Source of the DNA: Timaviella obliquedivisa GSE-PSE-MK23-08B
GTDB taxonomy: Bacteria; Cyanobacteriota; Cyanobacteriia; Elainellales; Elainellaceae
Direction of reading: 5' to 3'
Assembly: GCA_019358855.1 (NCBI GenBank)
Contig: JAHHII010000014.1
Location: forward strand, 45,019 to 109,018
DNA: 64,000 bases
This document shows positions 1-8,709 of this stretch, piece after piece. Both the position numbers and the translations under genes were made by a program. The notes beneath the pieces were generated by a model that did no database searches, was not told where the DNA came from, and saw only the letters and a program-made list of their open reading frames with translations. Every line of letters begins with the position of its first letter. Within the stretch, counting starts at the first letter, position 1.

Positions 1-345
1 TTACTGAAGATAGGACTCATAAAAGCTCCCACTCTGCCCCGAAAATTGCACTCTTTATCAAACATCTAGGTGGGATTAGTGTGGTAAATCCTTCATTGAC
101 ACTGATTCTTTGTACTTCTTACCCATACGAATCTAAAGAAATATGTAATCCCTTAACTTTGAGGTCAGTAAATGCGTCTGATATTTAAAAGGTATCAAAA
201 ATAGCCCGGATGTCTCCCTCTTATAGATGGGAACATGAGTATAGGATTAATAAACAGAGTGGCCGCATCAGTGTTTTACTTCTGTAATTGAGCAGCTTTA
301 AACGATACGTCAGTGATGGTGCGTAGGGGGTAGTGAGGGGTTGTT
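1..345. other. Intergenic, no gene recognised
   Basis: No convincing coding frame, RNA gene or repeat is visible. The last 40 bases hold the 5' flank of the following gene, with a G-rich stretch (GTAGGGGGTAGTGAGGGG) that could contain its ribosome-binding site. Confidence 0.5.
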
Positions 346-2676
346 ATGAAAGAAGAGCAAAATCAGCAGAAACACAATATTGAGCAACGCCGGGACAACG
401 CCCCCAGTTTTGTTCCTCCTAAGCTTCTGTGGGAACAAAATTTTGAACTGGTCAAACGGTTGGAAAAATTGATTGCCGATTGGTATCAATTCGCAGTCCA
501 ATCCAGTGCAAAAGCGATTCAGATGCACAAAAGCCTTAGCGAACCTGCCAGCGCAACTTCCAGTGGCTCATTTTCGGGTGGACAACCGTCTTCAGAGGTT
601 GAACTAGAGCTTGAGCCGGAACGCTACACTCCGCCTGCTCGCTTGCCCAGCCCCCCAGAAAATAAGCCTTGGCGCTGGTCATTGGTTTGGCTAGGGATTT
701 TAGGCGCTTTTGGAGGATTAGGAACTGCTGCTTTAGTCTGGCTGACTGCTTTGCCGCCATTACCTAACTGCCAGCAAGTCTCGCAGTTGACTGTAGATGG
801 CGAACGCCTCTACTGCGCTCAGCAGGCTGCCCAAACGGGAGAGTTGCCTAAAATCGTTGCCAGCTTGGAAATGCTGAAGCAGTGGGATCAGGAACATCCT
901 CTCTATACGGAAGCCTCCCGTCTCATTGACGATTGGTCTGCCCAAATTTTGGCAAATGCTCGCATCAAAATGCAGGAGAACGACGCAAAAGGGGCGATCG
1001 AGGCAATTAAGCACATTCCCAAAACCAGCCCTGCTTATGCTGAGGGTCAAGAAATCGTTAAGGAATGGCGACAACAGTGGCAAAAGGGCAAAGATGTCTA
1101 CGGCAAAGCCCAAACTGCAATGAAGCAGCAAAACTGGGATGAAGTATCAGAGCAAATTCTAGTTTTGTCTAAATTTGACCATACCTATTGGAGCACTATT
1201 CAAACCAACGTGCTTTCCCAGCAGCTTGGGGTTGAGCGGCAGGCACGTCAACTCTTAATTAAGGCTCAAGCATTCTCTAAGAACAACAGCTATCGCGGTG
1301 TTAAAGAAGCGGTGAGCTTGGCGCAAAAGGTACCTCCCAAAACTTATGCAGGAGCCGATGCCAAGGTTAGCCTTACTCAATGGAGCAAGCTCTTACTGAC
1401 CGCAGGCTTTCGCCAATGGGATAGTGGCGATCGCAGGGGAGCCATCTTGACGCTTCTCCTCGCCCCCGCATCTAACACGGCTCCAGAGGTTCAAGATTTG
1501 GTGCGGTTTGGTAATGCCTATAGTTTGGTTAACAGCAGCGAATCTCTTTGGGTGCCTACAGGAGAGCAGATTTGGAACCTGATGGAAGCGATCGCTGCGA
1601 TTAAACAAGTTAAATCAACCAGCCCTTTCTACCCTCAAGCCCAAGCTTACCTCAAAGCTTGGCAAACCAGTCTTAAGGATGCGGTGCAGGTCAAGTACGC
1701 CACGCTGGCGGCAGGGATGGGGCAACATTCCACCCTAAAACTAGCGATCGCCCAAGCTAAGCAGGTGCCACTAGGACATGTTCGCCGGGTTCAGGCACAA
1801 ACCTTGATTGCTTACTGGGCAGAGGAAGTTGAGCGGATTGAGGACGAGCCCTTTATGGTTCGGGCTAAAGACTTGGCAAAGTCGGGCACGATTCCAGACT
1901 TAAAGTTGGCGATCGCCCAAGCCCGCAACATCCAACTCGGTCGCGCCCTCCGTGGACAAGCCCAAGACTGGATTTCCACTTGGCGCGGTCAGATCGAAGT
2001 AATTGAAGACCAGCCCATTTTGGCACAAGCCCAAGCTTTCGGACGACAAGGCAAACTGAACGAAGCTATTGATGCTGCTTCTCGAATCAAAGCCAAACGA
2101 GCGCTTTACCCCGAAGCCCAAACCGCCATTTTGGGCTGGCGCGCCGAGCAAATTCGGATTATTCAAATTACCCAAGATCAACCTATCCTCAATCAAGCCA
2201 GAGCCATGGCATTGAGGGGCAACCTGCAAGGGGCGATCGATATAGCATCACAAATTAGCCCTGGTCGCGCCCTTTACTATGAGGCACAGGGCAGCGTTGG
2301 CAGATGGCAAGAAGAACTTCGTCCGCCTGTTTACATCCCGCCTGAATCTACTCAAAATCAAACTCCAGGCTACACGCCCCCTGAAGGGGAGTGGGACGAT
2401 ATCGATCCTACGGCTAACGGTGCAGACGATCCATTCAGCCCATTAACCCTGGAATCCTCTCTTGAAGAATCCTATGTCCCTCCTGAGGAATCAATCTCTG
2501 ACGACTCGTCTGTCATTGATGCGATGCCGATTGATGAGATTGTCCCCTCGTATGATCTGAATGCTCCGTCCTCTGTTTATGAGCCGCCTCAACCTGCTGA
2601 ACCTGACCCTCAAGCCGAAGCTTCCGATAGCGACGTAACGGGTTACTATGACCAGCGCTACTATAACAAGCCTTAA
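346..2676 (+). CDS. Membrane-anchored protein with TPR-like repeats, function unknown
   Basis: 776 residues. The N-terminal 105 residues are polar and low in complexity, followed by one hydrophobic segment (about residues 110-135, WSLVWLGILGAFGGLG). The rest is a long mostly helical part built of degenerate repeats of about 45 residues, each with an alanine-rich start, a basic 'GRALR/RALYxEAQ' stretch and a closing Trp, most regular at about residues 480-660. This resembles TPR or HEAT-like solenoids. The C-terminus (from about 665) is acidic and Pro/Ser-rich. The topology suggests a single-pass protein whose repeat part scaffolds other proteins, but partner and pathway are unknown. It is followed after about 110 bp by a DUF3685 gene in the same direction, so the two may be co-transcribed. 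I am sure it is a gene but not of its function. Confidence 0.8.
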   Translation: MKEEQNQQKHNIEQRRDNAPSFVPPKLLWEQNFELVKRLEKLIADWYQFAVQSSAKAIQMHKSLSEPASATSSGSFSGGQPSSEVELELEPERYTPPARLPSPPENKPWRWSLVWLGILGAFGGLGTAALVWLTALPPLPNCQQVSQLTVDGERLYCAQQAAQTGELPKIVASLEMLKQWDQEHPLYTEASRLIDDWSAQILANARIKMQENDAKGAIEAIKHIPKTSPAYAEGQEIVKEWRQQWQKGKDVYGKAQTAMKQQNWDEVSEQILVLSKFDHTYWSTIQTNVLSQQLGVERQARQLLIKAQAFSKNNSYRGVKEAVSLAQKVPPKTYAGADAKVSLTQWSKLLLTAGFRQWDSGDRRGAILTLLLAPASNTAPEVQDLVRFGNAYSLVNSSESLWVPTGEQIWNLMEAIAAIKQVKSTSPFYPQAQAYLKAWQTSLKDAVQVKYATLAAGMGQHSTLKLAIAQAKQVPLGHVRRVQAQTLIAYWAEEVERIEDEPFMVRAKDLAKSGTIPDLKLAIAQARNIQLGRALRGQAQDWISTWRGQIEVIEDQPILAQAQAFGRQGKLNEAIDAASRIKAKRALYPEAQTAILGWRAEQIRIIQITQDQPILNQARAMALRGNLQGAIDIASQISPGRALYYEAQGSVGRWQEELRPPVYIPPESTQNQTPGYTPPEGEWDDIDPTANGADDPFSPLTLESSLEESYVPPEESISDDSSVIDAMPIDEIVPSYDLNAPSSVYEPPQPAEPDPQAEASDSDVTGYYDQRYYNKP

Positions 2677-2788
2677 CTAGCAAGTCCCGTCACTTAACGC
2701 ATTGACTGCAAAATTTTGGTCGCGCTAAAGCGCTTGCCAGAATTTCTGCTAATCTGAGGCGAAGTCCAACTTCACTTTGTAATGATCC

Positions 2789-4663
2789 ATGAGCGTTGAT
2801 CAAGTGCCGCTCCCGGTAAGCCGCTCCCTGCTGGTATTAATTGATGAAGACTCGGCATTCTGCCTTAGATTGCGGGTTTGTTTAGAGCAATACGCAGATT
2901 TGGAGCTTGCAGTAGAAGATTCTGATGGCAGCAAAGTCATTCAAATATTGGAAAATGCGCGAAGATCTTCAACCAGTCTCCTAGAAAGCAGATTAGACTT
3001 ACCTTCTGCTGAAGACATTGCCCTGATCATTCTCAATATCAACTTGGGATGCTCCAATCCTTCCCAATTGCAAGGCTTGTCCCTCTGCCAACATATTAAG
3101 GGGCAATGTCCCCATATCCCTGTTCTTCTGCTGACTTCCTCTCCCAATGTCAACCAGATTAACGAAGCTCATCAAGCTGGTGCCAATGGCTATTGTTCCA
3201 AAGCCTTGGGTGCCGAATCGTTAGTTGCCATCATCCGGCGAGTATTGGGTGGGCAAAACTACTGGATGCCGCTTCAAAATGCTGTTTTGCCCAACTCCAT
3301 ACAAACGTCCGGCTCAGTCAGTCCGACTCTCCGAACCCAGAGAACCTTTAACGGTTCTAGTCTTTGGAACAACCTACGATCGCGCTTGCACCAGTCTGGT
3401 ATTCAACAAATTGACGCAGTGATGAATGAAGTTGTGAACGAGTTAGAAAACGCTGATCTTTCTTTGTTGAATCGGGCGATCGTTGCTGGAAAATATCGTG
3501 AGTTGAGAGCCGCAAGATGGTTAGTCACTCAGTTGCTGTCCGCCAATGAAGCGACTTCAGAAGGCTCTCAATTAGTACCAGCGAGTCGCCCTGCCTCAGA
3601 ATCTCAAGTCCGTCGATTTTCTGAAGATTTCCCTCCTTCTAGTAATAATCCACCGCTTCCCTCCTCCCCGATCGCCACTCAACCTTCTTCTTTGATTGAA
3701 CAAGTCCGCGACCTGCGATCGCTGCTCTTTGACAGCATCTCCACCAAACTTCAAGCCAGCCTGGAAAACCTAACTGAAACCCCCCTTGAAACGGACATCC
3801 TCCGCGAAGACAAAAAAAGAGAGTTGTTTTACCTTATCCTCCGAAAAATCGAGGATCTCTTAGACGAATTAATCTACTCTCAGGTTCAAGCCGTTCAACT
3901 TCAGTCTAAGCAATCCGATATTTTACAAGACCTTTGGCAAGTGATCGTGACTGAATTCTTTGGCAAATACTACACTGTTCCCCTTGCTGGAATGGAAGTA
4001 GAAGTGGTTGATGTTTTGCTTCAAGATGGGAACTTAGTGCAAACCGCTATTTTAGAAAAAATCCCTGGCGTTTCTGATCTGCTCAAACACTTGCTCTTTC
4101 AAGCTCCATTAGAGATTGATAGCGCCCTCTATGCGCCCGGAAACCCTGAGGCGTTAGCCAGAGCGGAAGCCCTTCTAGAAAACTGGACGATACAAATGGC
4201 GAACGCGGTGATGCAGCCTTTGTTGAATCGTTTTGCGAACGTGGAAGTGATTAAAAAAACTTTCTACGATCGCCGCTTAATTTCCATCCGTGATATCGAA
4301 CGATTCCGCAATGATTTGTCGTGGCGATACCGCCTAGAACAACTTTTGCATGAACCTACTGATATCTTTGAAAGCAAACATCAGATCCTAGTTTTTTCAG
4401 GACGTGGCATTCGACGTACTGCCATTTATGCCATTCGCTACCAGGAGCTAGAACAGCTAGAGGGCATTCCACGGGCAATTACGCTGGCACTAGAAGCCAG
4501 GGATGCGATCGCCCCACGGTTACGCTCTGTGGTGTCGTTTGTGGGCAACGGAGTCGTTTATGTGTTGACCGAGGTGATTGGGCGGGGAATTGGGCTGGTG
4601 GGCAGGGGCGTGTTGAAGGGAATGGGGAATATTTGGCAGGATAATCGGTTTAGCCGGAAGTAG
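2789..4663 (+). CDS. Pseudo-receiver / DUF3685 (Ycf55-like) protein
   Basis: 624 residues. Residues about 10-155 have the layout of a response-regulator receiver: acidic pair 'IDEDS' after strand 1, 'LLLTSS' on strand 4 and a Lys in 'YCSKAL' on strand 5. The usual phospho-acceptor Asp on strand 3 is Asn in 'LIILNINLG', so canonical phosphorylation is unlikely. A Ser/Pro-rich linker (about 260-310) leads to a long C-terminal part matching my memory of the cyanobacterial and plastid DUF3685/Ycf55 family, ending in a Gly/Val-rich amphipathic stretch that could touch a membrane. The role of the family is not established. The start ATG at 2789 is the first in a frame with clear domain content; no strong ribosome-binding site is seen. 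Confidence 0.75.
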   Translation: MSVDQVPLPVSRSLLVLIDEDSAFCLRLRVCLEQYADLELAVEDSDGSKVIQILENARRSSTSLLESRLDLPSAEDIALIILNINLGCSNPSQLQGLSLCQHIKGQCPHIPVLLLTSSPNVNQINEAHQAGANGYCSKALGAESLVAIIRRVLGGQNYWMPLQNAVLPNSIQTSGSVSPTLRTQRTFNGSSLWNNLRSRLHQSGIQQIDAVMNEVVNELENADLSLLNRAIVAGKYRELRAARWLVTQLLSANEATSEGSQLVPASRPASESQVRRFSEDFPPSSNNPPLPSSPIATQPSSLIEQVRDLRSLLFDSISTKLQASLENLTETPLETDILREDKKRELFYLILRKIEDLLDELIYSQVQAVQLQSKQSDILQDLWQVIVTEFFGKYYTVPLAGMEVEVVDVLLQDGNLVQTAILEKIPGVSDLLKHLLFQAPLEIDSALYAPGNPEALARAEALLENWTIQMANAVMQPLLNRFANVEVIKKTFYDRRLISIRDIERFRNDLSWRYRLEQLLHEPTDIFESKHQILVFSGRGIRRTAIYAIRYQELEQLEGIPRAITLALEARDAIAPRLRSVVSFVGNGVVYVLTEVIGRGIGLVGRGVLKGMGNIWQDNRFSRK

Positions 4664-4751
4664 GGAGTCTTTGGAACGACTCGATTTCGTAAGTCGTTCT
4701 AGAGAGGAATTGTAGTTAAAATAGAGTCGAGTGAGCGATCGCGTTCGCGTA

Positions 4752-5027
4752 ATGACATTTGAATGGGATGAAGCGAAGCGTCTTGCCAATCTTCGCAAGC
4801 ACGGGATTGATTTTATTGATGTTTCAGCCGTGTTTGAAGAAAACTCTGTAACGGTTGAAGATGATCGTTACAGTTATGGAGAGCAACGTTTTATCACCTT
4901 TGGACTGTTGCAAGGGCGAGTCGTTGCTATTGTTCATACCGAGCGTGATGATTGCACTCGGATTATCTCTGCACGAAAGGCGACTAAGTATGAGCAACGA
5001 ATTTACATCGAGACACTCTCAGACTGA
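4752..5027 (+). CDS. brnT: BrnT family toxin (DUF497)
   Basis: 91 residues from the ATG at 4752; an in-frame GTG 21 bases upstream is possible, but BrnT proteins typically begin with the 'M-x-FEWDEAK' motif seen here. Family features are 'FEWDEAKRLANLRKHGIDF', a central 'GEQRFITFG' and a C-terminal 'TRIISARKATKYEQRIY'. BrnT is a RelE-fold ribonuclease that cleaves RNA to arrest translation and is neutralised by BrnA. The next gene overlaps this one by 38 bases and encodes the matching antitoxin, the typical toxin-first order for this system. The pair is probably autoregulated by the BrnT-BrnA complex, as in characterised homologues. Confidence 0.9.
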   Translation: MTFEWDEAKRLANLRKHGIDFIDVSAVFEENSVTVEDDRYSYGEQRFITFGLLQGRVVAIVHTERDDCTRIISARKATKYEQRIYIETLSD

Positions 5028-5268
5028 TTGGCAACGACTTGATGCGATGGAGGATGAAGATATTGACTTATCGGATTGTCCAGAAGTAACTCCTGAACAG
5101 TTTGCTAAGGCGATCGTGCGACGAGTTAAGGAGGTTGAGGAGAAGAATGAGCCGATTTCTATCAAGTTTCATCCCAGGGTTTTAGCTTGGGCAAAGGAAG
5201 AAGCAAAAAAACGGGGAGTAGACTATCAAGCAATTATTAATGAAGCGTTGCTGGAGAAAATTGGCTAA
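4990..5268 (+). CDS. brnA: BrnA family antitoxin
   Basis: 92 residues. The start ATG at 4990 lies inside the end of brnT, in another frame, which suggests translational coupling. The N-terminal half is acidic (MEDEDIDLSDCPEVTPEQF) and the C-terminal half holds the ribbon-helix-helix-like 'ISIKFHPRVLAWAKEEAKK' followed by 'GVDYQAIINEALLEKIG', as in BrnA/CopG-type antitoxins that bind DNA and the toxin. A longer open frame begins at 4855 within brnT, but that part is only the shadow of brnT. The call rests on family resemblance plus the partner gene. Confidence 0.87.
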   Translation: MSNEFTSRHSQTDWQRLDAMEDEDIDLSDCPEVTPEQFAKAIVRRVKEVEEKNEPISIKFHPRVLAWAKEEAKKRGVDYQAIINEALLEKIG

Positions 5269-5315
5269 CAATTATTATTCGCTTAAATTTAACAACTATA
5301 TCAATCAATGCTAAT

Positions 5316-6119
5316 TTATCTCTGCCAGGGCTTCTCGTCATTCAAAGATCGACAAGCAAGAACTATGTCATTTGTTAGTGTTTGCTTGTGATTAACAGAG
5401 GACTTTTCCGAAATTAGAACTAGATCTTTCTCAAATTCAAACTCATCATGATAAGTCTTCAAAGCTTTTGTTGTAATACTTCTCGAATTACTATACAAAT
5501 GTGCGAGAGCAGAATTAGTTACGTATCCATTTCTATCTAGCTCTTTTTCGATTCGCTGTTTCCATCGAGTAGAAACTTCTTTCTCTTCAGAATTTCTTCG
5601 TTTCTGTATAGTCTTATTCCCGTCAAAGTTAATACTGTTAAAGTGAAGTACTTCACTCCACTCTTTCCTCTCCTGAACTTCTTCTGAGACTTTTTCTGCT
5701 TTCACAACAAGCCGCAACGCGAAAAGAAACAGTAGCGTAGATAATATCAGCAAAGGTAATGGTACTAGAACGAATAAAAATCCTATAAGAACTACAAAAG
5801 GAATTAGCAAGAATGGATGTCTAAAGTATGAGAACAAATCACAAGCTAGGAAACTTAAAAATGTTTGTGCTGATTCCATCACATATTCTTGGCGAAGCCG
5901 CTGCCAATATCTCCGTAAAAAACCTAAATAGGTGACTGCTGCAATTATCCAAATTATTAATTGCGCTGTTGCATCAAGGGGATAGTCAATTAAAGGAATA
6001 GAGAGTGAAACTGGACTATTGATCAAAGCTATCAGAGCAATAGTATCCATTAGGAAGCCAAGAAAAGTAGCAACTAAGTCAAAATTTTCTTTAAGCCAAC
6101 TGCCTAACGAGAATCGCAT
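5316..6119 (-). CDS. Integral membrane protein, unknown
   Basis: 267 residues. Hydrophobic segments are visible at about residues 13-35 (DLVATFLGFLMDTIALIAL), 50-70 and a long double segment at about 102-138. The C-terminal 125 residues are soluble and highly charged, with 'ERKEWSEV', several Lys/Glu-rich stretches and a possible helical region (SALAHLYSNSRSITTKAL) that vaguely resembles a helix-turn-helix. No family is recognised. The gene is convergent with brnTA. Its composition is more AT-rich than its neighbours, which suggests an accessory origin. Confidence 0.65.
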   Translation of the reverse strand: MRFSLGSWLKENFDLVATFLGFLMDTIALIALINSPVSLSIPLIDYPLDATAQLIIWIIAAVTYLGFLRRYWQRLRQEYVMESAQTFLSFLACDLFSYFRHPFLLIPFVVLIGFLFVLVPLPLLILSTLLFLFALRLVVKAEKVSEEVQERKEWSEVLHFNSINFDGNKTIQKRRNSEEKEVSTRWKQRIEKELDRNGYVTNSALAHLYSNSRSITTKALKTYHDEFEFEKDLVLISEKSSVNHKQTLTNDIVLACRSLNDEKPWQR

Positions 6120-6360
6120 ACTGAGAACAATAAGGAATTTCCAACTACTTAACTTTAGACGCTAAAAGACTAATTCTCAATTACTGCCCTTATAGATAAC
6201 TCAGGCTGCACTGGAGGACATTGCTCAGAAATCATTCCTATAAAAATTCCTTTGTCATTAAAAATCTCCTCAACCCCTTGACTTAAACCAACAAATCTCG
6301 GTATTCTCCAAAGCTAGGGCTGTGTTCTATTTCACACATAGCCGAATACATACCCCGAAA

Positions 6361-6536
6361 ATCTAGCACCGCCCATCGCTGCTACTAACAGCAATGGACG
6401 GCTGACCCCCAAACTGTTCTGACCAGTCTGGCAGCTAACGATGCATTTTAGCATCTGAACTAGCCACCCTGACTCGCTACAACGGGGTGGCTAGGTTTTT
6501 GGGTTTCTTCCCACAGAAACTCAAAACCGGAGAACC
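6361..6536 (+). promoter_or_regulatory. Structured leader (locus A) of small-protein gene, attenuator-like
   Basis: Three hairpins precede the gene at 6541. Hairpin I (6369-6401) has arms around the apical sequence GCTGCTACTAACAGC. Hairpin II (6440-6455) is GATGC-ATTTTA-GCATC. Hairpin III (6460-6494) has arms CTAGCCACCC and GGGTGGCTAG followed by GTTTTT, the form of an intrinsic terminator upstream of the start codon. The same order of hairpins, with the same CTACTAA apical loop in hairpin I and a TTTTA loop in hairpin II, occurs before the paralogous genes at 14450 and 32249. The rest of the 6120-6360 spacer shows nothing I recognise. Confidence 0.55.
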
Positions 6537-6540
6537 ACAA

Positions 6541-6777
6541 ATGAATGCCTTACAAAGTGCGATCGCCGCTCACGTTCAAGTCCCTGTACCTGCTTCCCCT
6601 AATCCCCTCCGAGAAAAAGTAACCATCCTGATCATTTCTTCCCCCGAAGGCGTGCGCGAAAACATTCACGAGTTACACCAGCGCGGTTACGCCGAAGCCA
6701 GCCTCTGGAGCGGACTATTACCCTCCTCCAATCCAGGCGAAGTCATGAGTATATTAGTGCGCCATCGCCTAATCTAA
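6541..6777 (+). CDS. Small unknown protein, paralogue of 14450 and 32249 genes
   Basis: 78 residues from the ATG at 6541, preceded by GGAG 8 bases upstream; the open frame extends to 6487, but that part is the hairpin leader. The core 'KVTILIISSPEGVRENIHEL' looks like a beta strand, then a turn, then a helix, and the end is 'GEVMSILVRHRLI'. The two 66-residue proteins at 14450 and 32249 share the plan: strand 'AQVWIVGTREQV', helix 'HLINEFYVKKI', then a Pro-rich turn and a terminal strand 'KYMSVLVR'. I recognise no named family. It is tail-to-tail with raf1. Confidence 0.7.
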   Translation: MNALQSAIAAHVQVPVPASPNPLREKVTILIISSPEGVRENIHELHQRGYAEASLWSGLLPSSNPGEVMSILVRHRLI

Positions 6778-6841
6778 ACAATAGTGGAGCTATCCCCTCC
6801 TTCAAAGTCCTTTCCTTCAGGAGAGGGCTTTAGGGAGAGGT

Positions 6842-7900
6842 CTACTCATCAATCTGCCAAAGTTCCTTGTTGTAATCCTCATCCAAAACCTTATTGGGAC
6901 GCAACACCAGCACCACCTTCCCCAGAATTGGCACAGTCGGAGCCACCTCAAACCAAGCCACCTGAAGCTGACCCTCTTGATCCACCACAAAATGATGCTC
7001 CTCGCTCCACTGTCGCTGGGCGCGATCGACCATTACCAGCACTTCCTCTGGTAACGTATCTGGCGAACTTGGCAGATCGGTGCTATCTGCCAACAACATC
7101 ACCGGATCTTCAGATCCCAGCACCACTTGCCAACTCGGCAACGATATCCAAGCCCCAACCCCAGAGAATTTGACTAGCCGAAATGCCCCATCTTCTTCCA
7201 CCATCGGCACTGCTTGCAAATCTGCGGTGGCTAAGGGCAACTTACCGACCACTGGCAAAATTCGGGGCTGATCGGCGGCGGCTTCTAGGCGATAAAACGG
7301 CAGCTTGGGAGCAGCTTTGCTGCGCGTGATTGTGAAATCGGTTAGCAGTTTCTCAATTTGTTGCCGTGCCGATTCGCTTTTGGCAAACCGTAGCCCCTGG
7401 GCAATCAAGCGCGATCGCGCCTGCAAATCTGCCTGTTGTCGTGCCAGCTTCCAGTAATAATGGGCGATCGCATCGCTAGGATAATCCGAAAACTCTGGAG
7501 GAGCTTTAAACCGCCCAAAATCTTTCAGTGCCTTCGTAACCTCGCCTGCTCCTTCCGAATCTAGCCCCCGCTCTACCACCAGCGCCGCCGCCGCCACTCG
7601 CTCTGTTTGAGTCAGTACGCGCAATTCGTACAGTGAATCACTGCCCGTCCGTTCAAACCGTGCTAAAACCTCTGGCGGTGCGTCTCCACTTTCTATCGAA
7701 CTATAAACCTGCGCCGCCACCACAATCTGGTTCTGTTGAATTGGCTCAAACCCAGTTTCCTCAAAGATTTTTTGCTGCGAATAACCCGCTTTTTGTAGGG
7801 TTTGGCAAGCCTTGCCCCACGCCAGCCAGTTTCCTTCCTTACGGCGAAGGGATTGGACAAGTTCTTGAATTTGGGCTTGGTTTTCGGGGGAGGGGGACAT
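6842..7900 (-). CDS. raf1: Rubisco accumulation factor 1 (Raf1)
   Basis: 352 residues, the usual length for cyanobacterial Raf1. The N-terminal helical domain has the hallmark stretch 'WLAWGKACQTLQKAGYS' and 'FEETGFEPIQQNQIVVAAQV'. A linker around residues 195-215 (TRSKAAPKLPFYRLEAA) leads to the C-terminal beta domain used for dimerisation, ending 'LDEDYNKELWQIDE'. Raf1 binds folded RbcL dimers after chaperonin release and helps them form the RbcL8 core before RbcS joins. The target operon rbcL-rbcX-rbcS lies about 18 kb away in this window, on the other strand. Confidence 0.95.
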   Translation of the reverse strand: MSPSPENQAQIQELVQSLRRKEGNWLAWGKACQTLQKAGYSQQKIFEETGFEPIQQNQIVVAAQVYSSIESGDAPPEVLARFERTGSDSLYELRVLTQTERVAAAALVVERGLDSEGAGEVTKALKDFGRFKAPPEFSDYPSDAIAHYYWKLARQQADLQARSRLIAQGLRFAKSESARQQIEKLLTDFTITRSKAAPKLPFYRLEAAADQPRILPVVGKLPLATADLQAVPMVEEDGAFRLVKFSGVGAWISLPSWQVVLGSEDPVMLLADSTDLPSSPDTLPEEVLVMVDRAQRQWSEEHHFVVDQEGQLQVAWFEVAPTVPILGKVVLVLRPNKVLDEDYNKELWQIDE

Positions 7901-8116
7901 GGGAAATTAAATCTTGAAGGAGTAGTTTGAGGGGCGATCGAGCCGCCATGAAGATCATTAAAGGCTAAAACTGTGCCAATAACGTCACTCAATGATGGTA
8001 GCTCATTGGCGAGTCATAGCGAGTTGACTATCCCCAGTGTTGCTGAATGAAAATGTTGCTGAGTGAAATCGACTGCTGCCCATTCGATCGCCTAAAATCT
8101 TCACTTCTAGCCATGA

Positions 8117-8542
8117 CTACAAATCTAGGGAAAAGTGATGACTACTGATCTTCATCCGTTGCTGAAAATAGAACCGATGTGCATCAAAACGCTGAACTCC
8201 TGAGTCTAACTTTAACTGAGTACAGTGATGCAACTTAGCGTACTCAATGAGCCAACTAAAGATATGCTGTCCATATCTCTGCGATCGCATAGTTTTATCA
8301 ACAACCAGATCATAAATGTACAAAGATTGTCCCCATGCAAAACATTCATAAACACAGAATCCGGCAACAGCAACAACCCGGTCATCTACTTTGATAAAAG
8401 TAAGCTGATATCCATTTTGTTGCTGACGATGAAACTGCGCTAAAAACTTTTCTTGCTCAAGGTGTGAATATAATTGAGACAAAATAGAAAAGCATTCAAG
8501 AATTTGTGCATCAGATTCTGCCAACTGAATTAACACGAGCAA
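8117..8542 (-). CDS. GNAT family N-acetyltransferase
   Basis: 141 residues, a typical single GNAT domain. Strand 4 is seen in 'SLYIYDLVVDKTMRSQRYGQ', where the acetyl-CoA pyrophosphate loop of the form (R/Q)xxGxG/A is approximated by 'RSQRYGQHI'; this is followed by the helix 'FSWLIEYAKLHHCTQLKL' and the 'DSGVQRFDAHRFYFQQRM' region typical of the C-terminal half. The acceptor substrate cannot be predicted. A terminator lies upstream, so it is transcribed separately from hupE. Confidence 0.88.
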   Translation of the reverse strand: MLVLIQLAESDAQILECFSILSQLYSHLEQEKFLAQFHRQQQNGYQLTFIKVDDRVVAVAGFCVYECFAWGQSLYIYDLVVDKTMRSQRYGQHIFSWLIEYAKLHHCTQLKLDSGVQRFDAHRFYFQQRMKISSHHFSLDL

Positions 8543-8594
8543 ATACCTCTCAAAATAAAAGCTCTAATACGCTGAAGCAATCTCTACCTGTAAT

Positions 8595-8635
8595 AAAAAA
8601 AGACGTGTTTCAGCAGTACGAAGCACGTCTTTTTT
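8595..8635 (-). terminator. Rho-independent terminator downstream of hupE
   Basis: Inverted repeat AGACGTG / CACGTCT with a run of A on the left and a run of T on the right, so it can work in both directions. It lies between the 3' end of hupE and the start of the GNAT gene, both on the minus strand. Confidence 0.8.
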
Positions 8636-8709
8636 ATAGGCTTTATCCTAACTCGCTAAGGATGGACAAAACTAGAGCGATCGAGCTATCACGACAGAGT
8701 TACTTACCT

